Source: Actinomycetota bacterium
GTDB taxonomy: Bacteria; Actinomycetota; Actinomycetes; Nanopelagicales; Nanopelagicaceae
Length of the DNA: 32,927 nt
NCBI GenBank assembly: GCA_009702245.1
Contig: WLIL01000003.1
Coordinates: 1 to 32,927 of the forward strand
Direction: 5' to 3'
Shown here: piece by piece, positions 1 to 8,225 of the stretch
Layout of the letters: every line of letters begins with the position of its first letter
Numbering within the stretch: the first letter of the stretch is position 1
The notes under the pieces: model-generated
Seen by the model: only the letters and a program-made list of their open reading frames with translations
Told to the model about the DNA's origin: nothing
Database searches by the model: none
Program-made: the position numbers and the translations under genes

Positions 1-186
1 GCTCCAGGTGGGGGCATTTACGGCAAAGCAGGAAATTCTCGAACGGCGGCGCTCTCGCGTACAAAAAACAGCACCCACATCAAAGGCCTCTACTCAGTGG
101 GTGGTTCAGTCCATCCTGGTGGTGGGCTACCGATGGTGGGAATCGGCGCTGAAATCGTATGCAAAGCGATCGGTCCAGCGAATTAA
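1..186 (+). CDS. C-terminal fragment of CrtI/phytoene-desaturase-type FAD oxidoreductase (cut by window edge)
   Basis: Reading frame 1 is open from the first base to TAA at 184-186. The ORF track misses it because its start lies outside the window. The 61 visible residues include GLYSVGGSVHPGGGLPMVG followed by an amphipathic end, the typical C-terminal FAD-binding signature of the phytoene desaturase and carotenoid oxidoreductase superfamily. The crtI gene further right ends with the parallel motif FAGSGTRPGVGVPMV, so this is a second, divergent member of the same superfamily. Its position beside crtE, crtI and crtB suggests a carotenoid-modifying step such as desaturation or ketolation. The fragment cannot tell which, and other FAD amine-oxidase-like enzymes are possible. 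It converges on the CDP-alcohol transferase with a 9 bp gap. Confidence 0.82.
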   Translation, partial: APGGGIYGKAGNSRTAALSRTKNSTHIKGLYSVGGSVHPGGGLPMVGIGAEIVCKAIGPAN

Positions 187-195
187 TCCAAACCC

Positions 196-816
196 CTAGT
201 TGTCCAACACTCGATAGGCATACTCGGCAACCTGGCGGAGTGCATACAACTCCATAAGTAAGAGCAGCACTGCAAGCGGAGTTGCAAGAAAAGATAATCC
301 GATGGCAGCCGCAATCAGCAAACCACGCACTGGGCGCTCAGCTATGGTGACGACCCCAACTTCAGAGATACCGAGAGATCGAATCTTTGCTCTCAAATAT
401 TCCTGGACGAATCCCACAACCCAAATACTCGCCACAACCCATAGGGGAACGTCGCACCGCCAGAGCGCAATCAACCAAGCAGCTTCCACTAAACGATCAG
501 CGGCAGAGTCAAGGACAGCCCCGCGTAATGTCACTTCGTTTCGGAGAATAGCGACAGTGCCATCTAGCCCGTCAAGGATGAGAGCGGCGATTACAATAAA
601 AGCGACATATCGCGACGGCGCGAGCCACGCACCCACTCCACCGATAACAATTGTCAGGAGCGAGATTCCATTAGCGGAAATCGGCTTCAAGAACCGGGCC
701 ACTGTAAATGCGAAAGAGAGCCAGCCGGCGACGATCCGAGATGGCTCCACGTCTCCATGAAGTGCTACCCAGCTAGCCACATACTCACTACGCCCCATGT
801 GGAGACCTTTTCCCAT
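196..816 (-). CDS. CDP-alcohol phosphatidyltransferase family membrane protein
   Basis: The 206-residue membrane protein carries the CDP-alcohol phosphotransferase signature LDGLDGTVA-x10-G-x3-DSAADRLVE, matching the family pattern DxxDGxxAR-x8-G-x3-D-x3-D that binds Mg2+ and the CDP-lipid. The usual Arg after the Ala is Ile here. Several hydrophobic segments follow. It should transfer a phosphatidyl group from a CDP-lipid to an alcohol acceptor at the inner membrane; the acceptor cannot be read from sequence. The ORF track extends it to 1074, but that would run 210 bp into crtE. The start at 816 is preferred because TAGAGT sits 7 nt upstream, as at other genes here. An in-frame ATG at 798 is the alternative. 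It is divergent from crtE. Confidence 0.82.
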   Translation of the reverse strand: MGKGLHMGRSEYVASWVALHGDVEPSRIVAGWLSFAFTVARFLKPISANGISLLTIVIGGVGAWLAPSRYVAFIVIAALILDGLDGTVAILRNEVTLRGAVLDSAADRLVEAAWLIALWRCDVPLWVVASIWVVGFVQEYLRAKIRSLGISEVGVVTIAERPVRGLLIAAAIGLSFLATPLAVLLLLMELYALRQVAEYAYRVLDN

Positions 817-823
817 GGAAGCG

Positions 824-829
824 ACTCTA
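824..829 (-). promoter_or_regulatory. Putative -10 hexamer TAGAGT for the CDP-alcohol transferase
   Basis: Read on the minus strand, TAGAGT ends 7 nt before the ATG at 816. It fits the TANNNT actinobacterial -10 pattern and would give a leaderless or nearly leaderless transcript. No convincing -35 is visible. Confidence 0.45.
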
Positions 830-853
830 CCCAACGGGCGGCGGCGGTGAAGC

Positions 854-858
854 GGAGG
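854..858 (+). promoter_or_regulatory. Shine-Dalgarno GGAGG of crtE
   Basis: GGAGG lies 6 nt before the GTG at 865 and 12 nt before the ATG at 871, which favours GTG if the mRNA has a leader. It competes with the leaderless reading of the adjoining TAATCT hexamer. Confidence 0.55.
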
Positions 859-864
859 TAATCT
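859..864 (+). promoter_or_regulatory. Possible -10 hexamer TAATCT placing crtE start at ATG 871
   Basis: TAATCT ends exactly 6 nt before ATG 871, the spacing seen at other unit heads in this window. If it is the promoter, the crtE mRNA starts at ATG 871 and the GGAGG just upstream is not transcribed. Confidence 0.4.
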
Positions 865-1914
865 GTGACCATGCAACTCCGTGAAGAGATCGAGAGTGCC
901 CTCGCCTCCATGATCGACCGCGAGAGCGTCGGACTTGCTTATATAGGTCCCGAACTGACGCCCATCAGCGAAGCAACGCGAGAGTTCCTTACTGGAGGCA
1001 AGCGCCTCCGCCCACTCTTTGCCTACTGGGCAAACCGGGCCTGCGGAGGCGAGCACACGTCCGTATTGGTCCATGCAGTCAGCAGTCTTGAATTTCTACA
1101 CGCATGCGCTCTTATCCACGACGACGTCATGGATGGCTCTGATACGCGACGCGGTAAGCCAGCAATTCATCACCGCTTTGCCACCCTCCACCGGCAAGAG
1201 AGCATGACCGGTAATGCCGAAACATTTGGCCTCTCCACTGCAGTCTTACTAGGCGACCTCTGCCTCGTTTGGGCCGACCGCATGCTCCACGAATCAGGCC
1301 TCGACCACGTCGTCATGCAACGTCTCAATCCGGTCTATGACGAAATGCGTGTGGAATTGATGGCTGGCCAATACCTCGATGTCCTTGAACAAGCACTCGC
1401 CACATCAAGCGTGGAACGTTCACTTCGCATTGCCCGCTACAAATCTGGCAAGTACACCGTCGAACGTCCGCTCCACTTTGGCGCCGTGATCGCAGGCGCA
1501 GATAAGTCCACCCTTGAACTCTTCTCACGGTATGGGTTGCCCCTTGGAGAAGCGTTTCAACTTCGTGACGACATCCTCGGGGTATTTGGTGACCCATCCG
1601 AAACCGGAAAGCCAGCAGGTGATGATCTCCGTGAAGGAAAGCGCACCGTGCTTATTGCACATGCAGTGGCAAAAGCCACCCCCACCCAAAGCACCGAAAT
1701 TCGAAAGTATTTGGGAGATCCGCACCTCTCCCCTGAAGGCGTTCACATCCTTCGAGAGATCATTCGAGATACAGGTGCCCTCGATGCAGTCGAAATGATC
1801 ATTGAAGCGGGCTTGGCGCAGTCAATTGCTGCGATATCCAGCGCCGATCTCAACGTCGAGGCTGTTTCAGTCCTTCAAGACTTAGCAGTAGCTGCAACTC
1901 GACGGGTCGTCTAA
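865..1914 (+). CDS. crtE: Geranylgeranyl diphosphate synthase (polyprenyl synthetase)
   Basis: This 349-residue isoprenyl diphosphate synthase condenses IPP with allylic diphosphates, most likely to GGPP, the C20 precursor of phytoene. The first Asp-rich motif is HDDVMDGSDTRRG (about residues 87-99) and the second is QLRDDILGVFGD (about 231-242). GGKRLRP near residue 45 is the usual N-terminal substrate-binding motif. It heads crtE-crtI-crtB: crtI starts 3 bp after its stop. It occupies the place of idsA2 (Rv2173) in the mycobacterial order. Product chain length is inferred from the crt neighbours, since the family also makes FPP and longer chains. GTG 865 (Shine-Dalgarno) and ATG 871 (leaderless) are both credible starts; the rest of the protein is unaffected. 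Confidence 0.93.
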   Translation: MTMQLREEIESALASMIDRESVGLAYIGPELTPISEATREFLTGGKRLRPLFAYWANRACGGEHTSVLVHAVSSLEFLHACALIHDDVMDGSDTRRGKPAIHHRFATLHRQESMTGNAETFGLSTAVLLGDLCLVWADRMLHESGLDHVVMQRLNPVYDEMRVELMAGQYLDVLEQALATSSVERSLRIARYKSGKYTVERPLHFGAVIAGADKSTLELFSRYGLPLGEAFQLRDDILGVFGDPSETGKPAGDDLREGKRTVLIAHAVAKATPTQSTEIRKYLGDPHLSPEGVHILREIIRDTGALDAVEMIIEAGLAQSIAAISSADLNVEAVSVLQDLAVAATRRVV

Positions 1915-1917
1915 CTC

Positions 1918-3396
1918 ATGCCACGTTCTATTCCTGGTCCCACTTCTCATGTCGTTGTTGTTGGCGCAGGCCTCGCAGGTCTCAGCGCCGCGCTTCGTCT
2001 TGCTGGTGCCGGTAGAAAAGTCACCCTCTTAGAACGTGAAAGTGTGCCGGGAGGAAGAAATGGGCTGTTGGAGAAATCTGGCTACCGTTTTGATACCGGC
2101 CCTTCCGTACTCACGATGCCAGATCTGATCCGTGATGCTCTCGCCGAAGTGGGTGAGGAATTAGAGGATTGGTTAGAGCTCATGCCTGTATCACCGCTTT
2201 ATCGAGCATTTTTCGCTGATGGCACGCAACTAGATGTTCATGCGAACACCGCTCAAATGGAAGAAGAAATCTCACGAGTTATTGGACCAGAGGAAGCTGC
2301 GGGATACGGGCGCTACGTTGACTTCGTCACCAAGCTTTACAAATACGAATTCAACGACTTCATCGACAAGAATATCGACTCACCATTCCACCTCCTTACG
2401 CCCAATCTCGCTCGCCTAGTCGCCCTGGGTGGTTTCCGTCATCTTGCACCGAAGGTGAACCAATTTCTTTCCGATCCACGGACTCAACGTGTTTATTCTT
2501 TTCAGGCGATGTACGCAGGCCTCAGCCCTCAACAAGCTTTAGCAATTTATGCAGTTATCGCTTACATGGATTCGGTAAATGGTGTTTTCTTTCCCAAAGG
2601 TGGCATGCATGCTGTTCCGCGCGCACTTGCAGGAGCAGCTGCAAAGCATGGCGTTGATATCCACTACAACACAGAAGTAACAAAGGTGGAGAAGAGAAAC
2701 GGTAGAGCTGTTGCCGTACAAACGGCTAATGGTGAACGATTTGAATGTGACGCGTTGATTCTTAACCCTGACCTTCCCGTTGCTTGGCGCGATCTTCTGG
2801 GCCGCACACCGCTTACCATTAAACGATTGAAATACTCCCCCTCCTGCGCGGTACTACTCGCCGGATCAAATCGCTCCTACCCGCACCTGGCCCATCACAA
2901 CATCCACTTTGGACACGATTGGGAAGGCGTTTTTCGCGAGCTCATCGATGAGCGGCGAGTGATGAGCGATCCCAGCATCCTGGTCACCGTCCCTTCGATG
3001 GATGACCCTTCGCTCGCTCCTGAAGGTAAGCACTCGTATTACACGTTGTTTCCCACTCCCAACCTTGATGCGGACATCGATTGGAAAAGTTACGGTCCCA
3101 AGTACCGCGACGAGATGGTTCGAGTGATGGAAGAACGTGGATACACAGGATTTGGCGACTCAATTGAAGTTGAGGAACTCACCACTCCACTTGACTGGGA
3201 ATCTCGCGGCATGGAACGAGGTGCACCATTTGCGAGTTCGCACACCTTCATGCAAACCGGCCCCTTTAGGCCGAGTAACTTGGCACGCGGTTTCGAAAAC
3301 GTGGTTTTTGCAGGATCAGGAACCCGCCCCGGCGTGGGCGTTCCGATGGTACTCATCAGCGGGAAGTTGGCAGCGGAGAGAATTATCGGTTCATGA
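1918..3396 (+). CDS. crtI: Phytoene desaturase
   Basis: The 492-residue FAD enzyme introduces double bonds into phytoene, normally giving lycopene in bacteria. The N-terminal dinucleotide-binding motif is VVVGAGLAGLSAALRLAGAGRKVTLLERE, followed by the CrtI-typical PGGRNG and FDTGPSVLTMPDL. The C-terminal FAD motif is NVVFAGSGTRPGVGVPMVL near residue 470. Length matches bacterial CrtI (about 490-510). The ATG lies 3 bp after the crtE stop, and the 3' end overlaps crtB by 4 bp (ATGA), so the three genes are almost certainly co-transcribed and translationally coupled. Number of desaturations (neurosporene versus lycopene) cannot be read, but the downstream lycopene cyclase pair argues for lycopene. 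Confidence 0.95.
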   Translation: MPRSIPGPTSHVVVVGAGLAGLSAALRLAGAGRKVTLLERESVPGGRNGLLEKSGYRFDTGPSVLTMPDLIRDALAEVGEELEDWLELMPVSPLYRAFFADGTQLDVHANTAQMEEEISRVIGPEEAAGYGRYVDFVTKLYKYEFNDFIDKNIDSPFHLLTPNLARLVALGGFRHLAPKVNQFLSDPRTQRVYSFQAMYAGLSPQQALAIYAVIAYMDSVNGVFFPKGGMHAVPRALAGAAAKHGVDIHYNTEVTKVEKRNGRAVAVQTANGERFECDALILNPDLPVAWRDLLGRTPLTIKRLKYSPSCAVLLAGSNRSYPHLAHHNIHFGHDWEGVFRELIDERRVMSDPSILVTVPSMDDPSLAPEGKHSYYTLFPTPNLDADIDWKSYGPKYRDEMVRVMEERGYTGFGDSIEVEELTTPLDWESRGMERGAPFASSHTFMQTGPFRPSNLARGFENVVFAGSGTRPGVGVPMVLISGKLAAERIIGS

Positions 3397-4292
3397 ACGA
3401 GCTCAAGGGCGCTGGAATTATTGACTCTCGCCTGATGGCTTCGTACCAGGCGTGCAAGAAACTAAATGCAGAACATGGCAAGACCTACTACCTAGCGACG
3501 CTCCTGCTACCGCCAGCCAAACGCCCGTTTGTGCATGCGCTCTACGGTTTTGCAAGGTATGCCGATGAGATCGTCGACGACCTTGCATCCACACTTTCTG
3601 ATGTCGAGAAAGCCGAAGCCCTGCGCTACTGGGGGGAGGGAGTTCTTGCCGACATCGACAAGGGGGCGAGCAACGATCCCATTGGTGCAGCTTTCGTAGA
3701 CACCGTAAACCGCTGGAGCATTCCAAAAGAGTTTGTCCAGGCATTCCTCGATTCCATGACCATGGACCTCACGATCACGGAGTATCAGACTTACGACGAT
3801 CTCTATAAATATGTTTATGGATCAGCGGCCGTGATCGGATTGCAAATGGTTCCAATTCTCGAGCCAATCTCGGATGAAGCATTCAAATCTGCCCAATCAT
3901 TAGGTGTGGCATTCCAGTTAGCGAATTTCATTCGAGATGTGAACGAAGATTTGGATCGCGGGCGGGTTTACCTTCCCGTTCAGGAACTAGCAGCTCACGG
4001 CGTAACCAGAGCCGACTTAGAAAGGCGTGTGAGCACGCCTGAGATCGTGGCAGCTCTCAAATTTCAAATCGCGCGCGTACGTTCCTTACAAGCAGAAGCT
4101 ACTGCAGGAATTCAACTCTTACATCCCAGTAGTCGCCCCTGCATTGAAGCTGCAAGTGAGCTCTATTGCGGGATTGTCGACGAAGTGGAGAAGATTAATT
4201 ACGAGATCTTCTCTCATCGTGCCAAGACTTCCACTTGGCGCCGGCTCAAGGTATTTGTGCCAGCGCTGCTGAGGGCAAGAGCGGCTCGTTAG
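3393..4292 (+). CDS. crtB: Phytoene synthase
   Basis: This 299-residue squalene/phytoene synthase family enzyme joins two GGPP to form phytoene. The two Asp-rich substrate-Mg motifs are YADEIVDD (about residues 53-60) and NFIRDVNEDLDRGRVYLP (about 179-196), both intact. It starts inside the crtI stop (ATGA) and closes the crtEIB operon. Its TAG stop shares the tetranucleotide TTAG with the stop of crtYd on the opposite strand, so the two crt operons converge with no intergenic space or room for a terminator. Confidence 0.95.
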   Translation: MNELKGAGIIDSRLMASYQACKKLNAEHGKTYYLATLLLPPAKRPFVHALYGFARYADEIVDDLASTLSDVEKAEALRYWGEGVLADIDKGASNDPIGAAFVDTVNRWSIPKEFVQAFLDSMTMDLTITEYQTYDDLYKYVYGSAAVIGLQMVPILEPISDEAFKSAQSLGVAFQLANFIRDVNEDLDRGRVYLPVQELAAHGVTRADLERRVSTPEIVAALKFQIARVRSLQAEATAGIQLLHPSSRPCIEAASELYCGIVDEVEKINYEIFSHRAKTSTWRRLKVFVPALLRARAAR

Positions 4293-4591
4293 TTGCGGAT
4301 TCCTCGTCGTCCCAGAAATACCCACATACTTTGTACGGTAAGCACCAGTGAAAATCCGAAGGCCAAATCTTCTACTGGTTGATAAAGGACTCGCATGCCG
4401 AGAATCGCTGATTCGTCGTAGAGGAAAACGTTGTTGTATGTGAGCCACCCGTTAATGAGTAATTGGAAGGCAAGAATAATTGCATAGCCAGCCCAAAATA
4501 CTCGTCGACCAAGTAAACGTGTGCGCACGATGACGAGATCCCAAAGAATAGCGACCACAAGGACGAGAGAAGTCATAAATGTATAACTCAT
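4289..4591 (-). CDS. crtYd: Lycopene cyclase small subunit (CrtYd-type)
   Basis: A 100-residue membrane protein with three hydrophobic helices and the motif QPVEDLAFGFSL, the PxEDxxFG signature of heterodimeric actinobacterial lycopene cyclases (CrtYd/CrtYf). With its partner CrtYc it should cyclise the ends of lycopene in the membrane. Whether rings are beta (CrtYc/Yd) or epsilon (CrtYe/Yf) cannot be settled from these motifs; beta is the usual expectation in rhodopsin-bearing freshwater actinobacteria. It overlaps crtYc by 4 bp (ATGA). It is last in the minus-strand operon and converges on crtB. Confidence 0.88.
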   Translation of the reverse strand: MSYTFMTSLVLVVAILWDLVIVRTRLLGRRVFWAGYAIILAFQLLINGWLTYNNVFLYDESAILGMRVLYQPVEDLAFGFSLVLTVQSMWVFLGRRGIRN

Positions 4592-4920
4592 CTCTCGTCA
4601 CCCACTTTCCAATGACCATTGACTTTACGAACCGCTTCGATCGTGAGGATGGCCGCCAAGGGCACGAAGATAAAGAATAAGTATTCTTCTAGCGGCAATC
4701 CCCAAATCCGTTCGAGGGGAAGGACTTGAGCATTATCGAAGCGCCAATGTCCCTGCGTAATTGCAAAGCGATCCCAGAGTACGAAGGCGATACCAACGGG
4801 CAAAATGCTAAGCAACACTCTCCGAATGCGCTTCAACACGGAAACCTTGAGGAAAACTTCGAGCCATATCGAGCCGATCAAGGTGAAAACCATGGCTGCT
4901 AGGTAGGTGTAGTGCTTCAT
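4588..4920 (-). CDS. crtYc: Lycopene cyclase small subunit (CrtYc-type)
   Basis: A 110-residue protein with three predicted membrane helices and the motif LPLEEYLFFIFVPL, the PxEExxFF signature of CrtYc/CrtYe subunits. It pairs with the next gene, crtYd, to form the heterodimeric lycopene cyclase. It overlaps thiE upstream and crtYd downstream by 4 bp each, so the three are translationally coupled. It is unusual that the cyclase is read from the strand opposite crtEIB and behind thiE, so it is not obviously co-regulated with the rest of the carotenoid pathway. Confidence 0.88.
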   Translation of the reverse strand: MKHYTYLAAMVFTLIGSIWLEVFLKVSVLKRIRRVLLSILPVGIAFVLWDRFAITQGHWRFDNAQVLPLERIWGLPLEEYLFFIFVPLAAILTIEAVRKVNGHWKVGDER

Positions 4921-5543
4921 AAGCGCTCCTTAAGTGAACGCGCCGCCTTCTCAGGATCTTCAGCTTCTGTAATCGCGCGCACCACCACAATTCGAGTAGC
5001 GCCGGCGTCTAGCACCTCACCTAATCGCGTCTCGTCAATTCCACCGATGGCAAACCACGGCTTAGAGGTATCGAAGGCGCTCACTTGGCGAATCAAATCG
5101 AGACCAGGTGCTGGTCTTCCGGGCTTGGTAGGTGTTGGCCAGCACGGGCCCACGGCGAAATAATCCACCCGAGAATCTTCATTCTCGCTCACGCTCTCCC
5201 CCATCGCGTGTGAGGAGCGACCAATAATTACGCCTTCTCCGACGATTTCTCGAGCCTGCATAGCCGAAAGATCGTCTTGGCCCACATGGAGAATAGGTGC
5301 ACCAGAGAGCCGGGCAATATCTGCGCGGTCATTTACCGCCCACAGTGCATCGTATGTATCGGCTACCTCTGCCAACGTTGCCAAAGCACGTAGCTCCGTG
5401 ACGGCATCGATCGCTTTATCTCGCAATTGAATGATGTCTACCCCACCCGCAAACGCCTTCTTACAAAAATCTCTAAAGTCGTTTTGGGCTATGCGCGCAT
5501 CCGTACAGAGATAAAGCTTGGCATCAGAAATTTTTCCACTCAT
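4917..5543 (-). CDS. thiE: Thiamine-phosphate synthase
   Basis: The 208-residue TIM-barrel enzyme couples HMP-PP with thiazole phosphate carboxylate to give thiamine phosphate. Recognisable motifs are IIQLRDKA (diphosphate binding), AVNDRADIA, LHVGQDDL, IGRSSHA, FAVGPCWPTPTKP and FAIGGI, in the family order. The ORF track starts at 5594, which would overlap the upstream gene by 44 bp. ATG 5543 is chosen because AGGAAG lies just upstream and it leaves a 7 bp gap. The gene is separated from thiOSG, sits on the other strand, and therefore is not under the TPP riboswitch. Confidence 0.93.
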   Translation of the reverse strand: MSGKISDAKLYLCTDARIAQNDFRDFCKKAFAGGVDIIQLRDKAIDAVTELRALATLAEVADTYDALWAVNDRADIARLSGAPILHVGQDDLSAMQAREIVGEGVIIGRSSHAMGESVSENEDSRVDYFAVGPCWPTPTKPGRPAPGLDLIRQVSAFDTSKPWFAIGGIDETRLGEVLDAGATRIVVVRAITEAEDPEKAARSLKERL

Positions 5544-5550
5544 GATCTTC

Positions 5551-5904
5551 CTAGAAAGAAAGAGCTTGCGCGCGACGTCGAACTTCGCGACCACGATCTT
5601 CGCGCAAAGCTTGAATTGGAGTACCAGGAAGAGTCTCGTCGGCAGTAAAGAGCCATCTCATTGCTTCTTCATTTTCAAACCCTGAATCAGCCAGCACCGT
5701 AAGGGTGCCACCCAAATTTTTCACGATTTCGCCATCCTGGAAGAACTCCGCCGGAATGCGCGGCGCTGGCGGGGTTCCCACACGCAAAGATGCAATGGCG
5801 CCTTCGGCGATGAGCTGGCGCACCTTGTTGACTGGCACATCCAAAATTTGGCTCGCCTCATCAAGGGAGATCCATGTTGCTTCAGGGAAAAGGTCATCAC
5901 TCAC
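5551..5904 (-). CDS. Rv2175c-like winged-helix DNA-binding protein
   Basis: A 117-residue protein with an N-terminal helix-turn-helix stretch (WISLDEASQILDVPVNKVRQLIAEGAIASLRV, about residues 11-42) followed by PRIPAEFFQDG and a C-terminal half with NLGGTLTVLADSGFENEEAMRWLFTADETLPGTPIQAL. This matches the actinobacterial Rv2175c family, whose M. tuberculosis member is a DNA-binding substrate of kinase PknL. Here a PASTA kinase follows on the opposite strand after the inserted thi genes, which fits an ancestral divergent regulator-kinase pair. It heads the operon with thiE, crtYc and crtYd. The GTG start at 5904 is supported by TAGAGT ending 6 nt upstream. DNA targets are unknown. Confidence 0.85.
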   Translation of the reverse strand: MSDDLFPEATWISLDEASQILDVPVNKVRQLIAEGAIASLRVGTPPAPRIPAEFFQDGEIVKNLGGTLTVLADSGFENEEAMRWLFTADETLPGTPIQALREDRGREVRRRAQALSF

Positions 5905-5910
5905 ACGCTT

Positions 5911-5916
5911 ACTCTA
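5911..5916 (-). promoter_or_regulatory. Putative -10 hexamer TAGAGT, leaderless start of the Rv2175c-like operon
   Basis: On the minus strand TAGAGT is followed by AAGCGT and then the GTG start codon at 5904, the exact spacing expected if transcription starts on the G of GTG. No Shine-Dalgarno is present. Confidence 0.6.
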
Positions 5917-5949
5917 GCGAGCAGCGTGGCCCGGAGCCCATTCGAGTAG

Positions 5950-5955
5950 TAGAGT
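5950..5955 (+). promoter_or_regulatory. Putative -10 hexamer TAGAGT of the thi operon
   Basis: TAGAGT is followed by 6 nt and then the first bases of the TPP aptamer P1 stem. A start site near 5962 would make the aptamer the very 5' end of the mRNA. It faces away from the identical hexamer at 5911-5916. Confidence 0.5.
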
Positions 5956-5959
5956 CGGC

Positions 5960-6044
5960 ATCACGGGAGCCAACTTTTGGCTGAGAGGCAAGCATCGCTT
6001 GCGACCGTTGACCTGATCCGGGTAATGCCGGCGTAGGGAGGTGG
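5960..6044 (+). ncRNA. TPP riboswitch (THI element) controlling thiOSG
   Basis: The stretch contains the conserved THI-box elements in order: CACGGGAGCC, GGCTGAGAGGC, GACC, TTGACCTGATC, CGGGTAATGCCGGCG and TAGGGAGGTGG. P1 can form between UCAC (5961-5964) and GUGG (6041-6044). The conserved GUAGGGA segment runs directly into GGAGG, the Shine-Dalgarno for ATG 6047. When TPP closes the aptamer the ribosome-binding site is itself part of the fold, so control is most simply translational without a separate expression platform. No U-tract or terminator hairpin is visible between the aptamer and thiO. Confidence 0.95.
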
Positions 6045-6046
6045 AA

Positions 6047-7209
6047 ATGGTGAACTACGAGCGGCACGTGGCAATAATCGGCGGCGGTGTCATCGGGCTC
6101 AGTGCTGCGTTGACTGCGGCTCAACATGGTCACAGAGTCACCGTTTTAGACCCCGTCATTGAAAATCACGCACGCGGAACCGGCGCCTCTTGGATGGCCG
6201 GCGGAATGTTGGCCCCTGTCACAGAAGCGTGGTTCGGCGAGGAAGCCCGACTAGCTCTCGACATTGCTGCCCTAAAAGCCTGGCCAGCGTTTGCCAGAAA
6301 CATTTCTGCTATCGCGCAGCAGGAACTCGCGATAAACACGACTGGCACTTTGCAAATCGCACTCGACATTGATGATGCTCGCGAGCTGGAGCGAATTCGC
6401 AATTTTCAAAATTCAGTTGGTCTTGACGCATATGCCTTAAGTAGAGATGAACTACTTGATTTAGAACCACTACTCTCCCCCAATGTCGTTGGCGGGTCGC
6501 TGATTTCGACCGATCTTTCAGTTGATAACCGGTCTTTGGTACTTGCATTGAAGAGCGCCTGCGAAAAGGTGGGTGTTCATTTTGTTTCCAAGCGCGTTAC
6601 CGAGATCCAAAGAAAAGGAAAACGGGTTCATCAAGTTGTCACCACCGATGAGCGTTTAGAAGTCGATGAATTAGTGATTGCTGCTGGAGCCTGGAGTAGC
6701 GAATTAGTAAACATGCTGGAATTGTCCAACCCGCGATCAATTCCCACTATTCGCCCAATCAGAGGAGAAATCCTCAGGCTTCGCAGTGACATCACGGCGA
6801 TAACTCACACCCTTCGAGCCCAGGTGCATGGGTTCCAAGTGTACTTAGTCCCCCGGGCGCACGGGGAAATCGTGGTGGGAGCTACACAATTTGAAAGAGG
6901 TTTTGATGCGCGGCCTACTGCTGGTGGGGTATATGAACTCCTGCGCGATTCAAGGGAACTACTTCCATACATCAGCGAAATGGAATTCCTCGAAGCCGGA
7001 GTCGGATTGCGACCAGGTTCGCCAGATAATGCACCGATCATCGACCGCCTACCCGGAGTGGAGAATGCCATCCTCGCCACAGGTCACTATCGCAACGGCA
7101 TTTTGCTTACTTCAATCGCAGGTGAGGTAGTTGCGGCGCTCATCGCACATAGAGAAGCACCGGCCGATGCTCAGTTTGTGAGCCTTGCTCGTTTCAGCGG
7201 AGTAGTCCA

Positions 7210-7213
<4 letters not shown>
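6047..7213 (+). CDS. thiO: Glycine oxidase ThiO
   Basis: This 388-residue FAD-dependent D-amino-acid-oxidase-family enzyme oxidises glycine to the imine (dehydroglycine) used in thiazole synthesis, the aerobic alternative to ThiH. It begins with the dinucleotide-binding motif VAIIGGGVIGLSAALTAAQHGHRVTVLD and ends with EAGVGLRPGSPDNAPIIDRLPGVENAILATGHYRNGILLTSIAGE, the conserved C-terminal FAD and substrate region of ThiO. ATG 6047 is chosen over the upstream GTG 6041 because GGAGG sits 5 nt before it. It is first in the riboswitch-controlled operon and overlaps thiS by 4 bp. Confidence 0.92.
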
Positions 7214-8200
<987 letters not shown>

Positions 8201-8213
8201 GGTGAAAAGCGCC

Positions 8214-8219
8214 TAAAGT
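8214..8219 (+). promoter_or_regulatory. Putative -10 hexamer TAAAGT of the PASTA kinase
   Basis: TAAAGT ends 6 nt before the GTG at 8226. No Shine-Dalgarno precedes the GTG, so a leaderless transcript is the simplest reading. Confidence 0.55.
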
Positions 8220-8225
8220 TTTGTC

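Noticed and set aside
8-199. 63-residue plus-strand ORF at the left edge
   Set aside because: It is out of frame with the clear CrtI-type C terminus (1-186), which has family motifs, so it is a shadow.
817-1074. Extended N terminus of the CDP-alcohol transferase ORF
   Set aside because: It lies antisense within crtE, has no family similarity, and a start with a promoter-like hexamer exists at 816.
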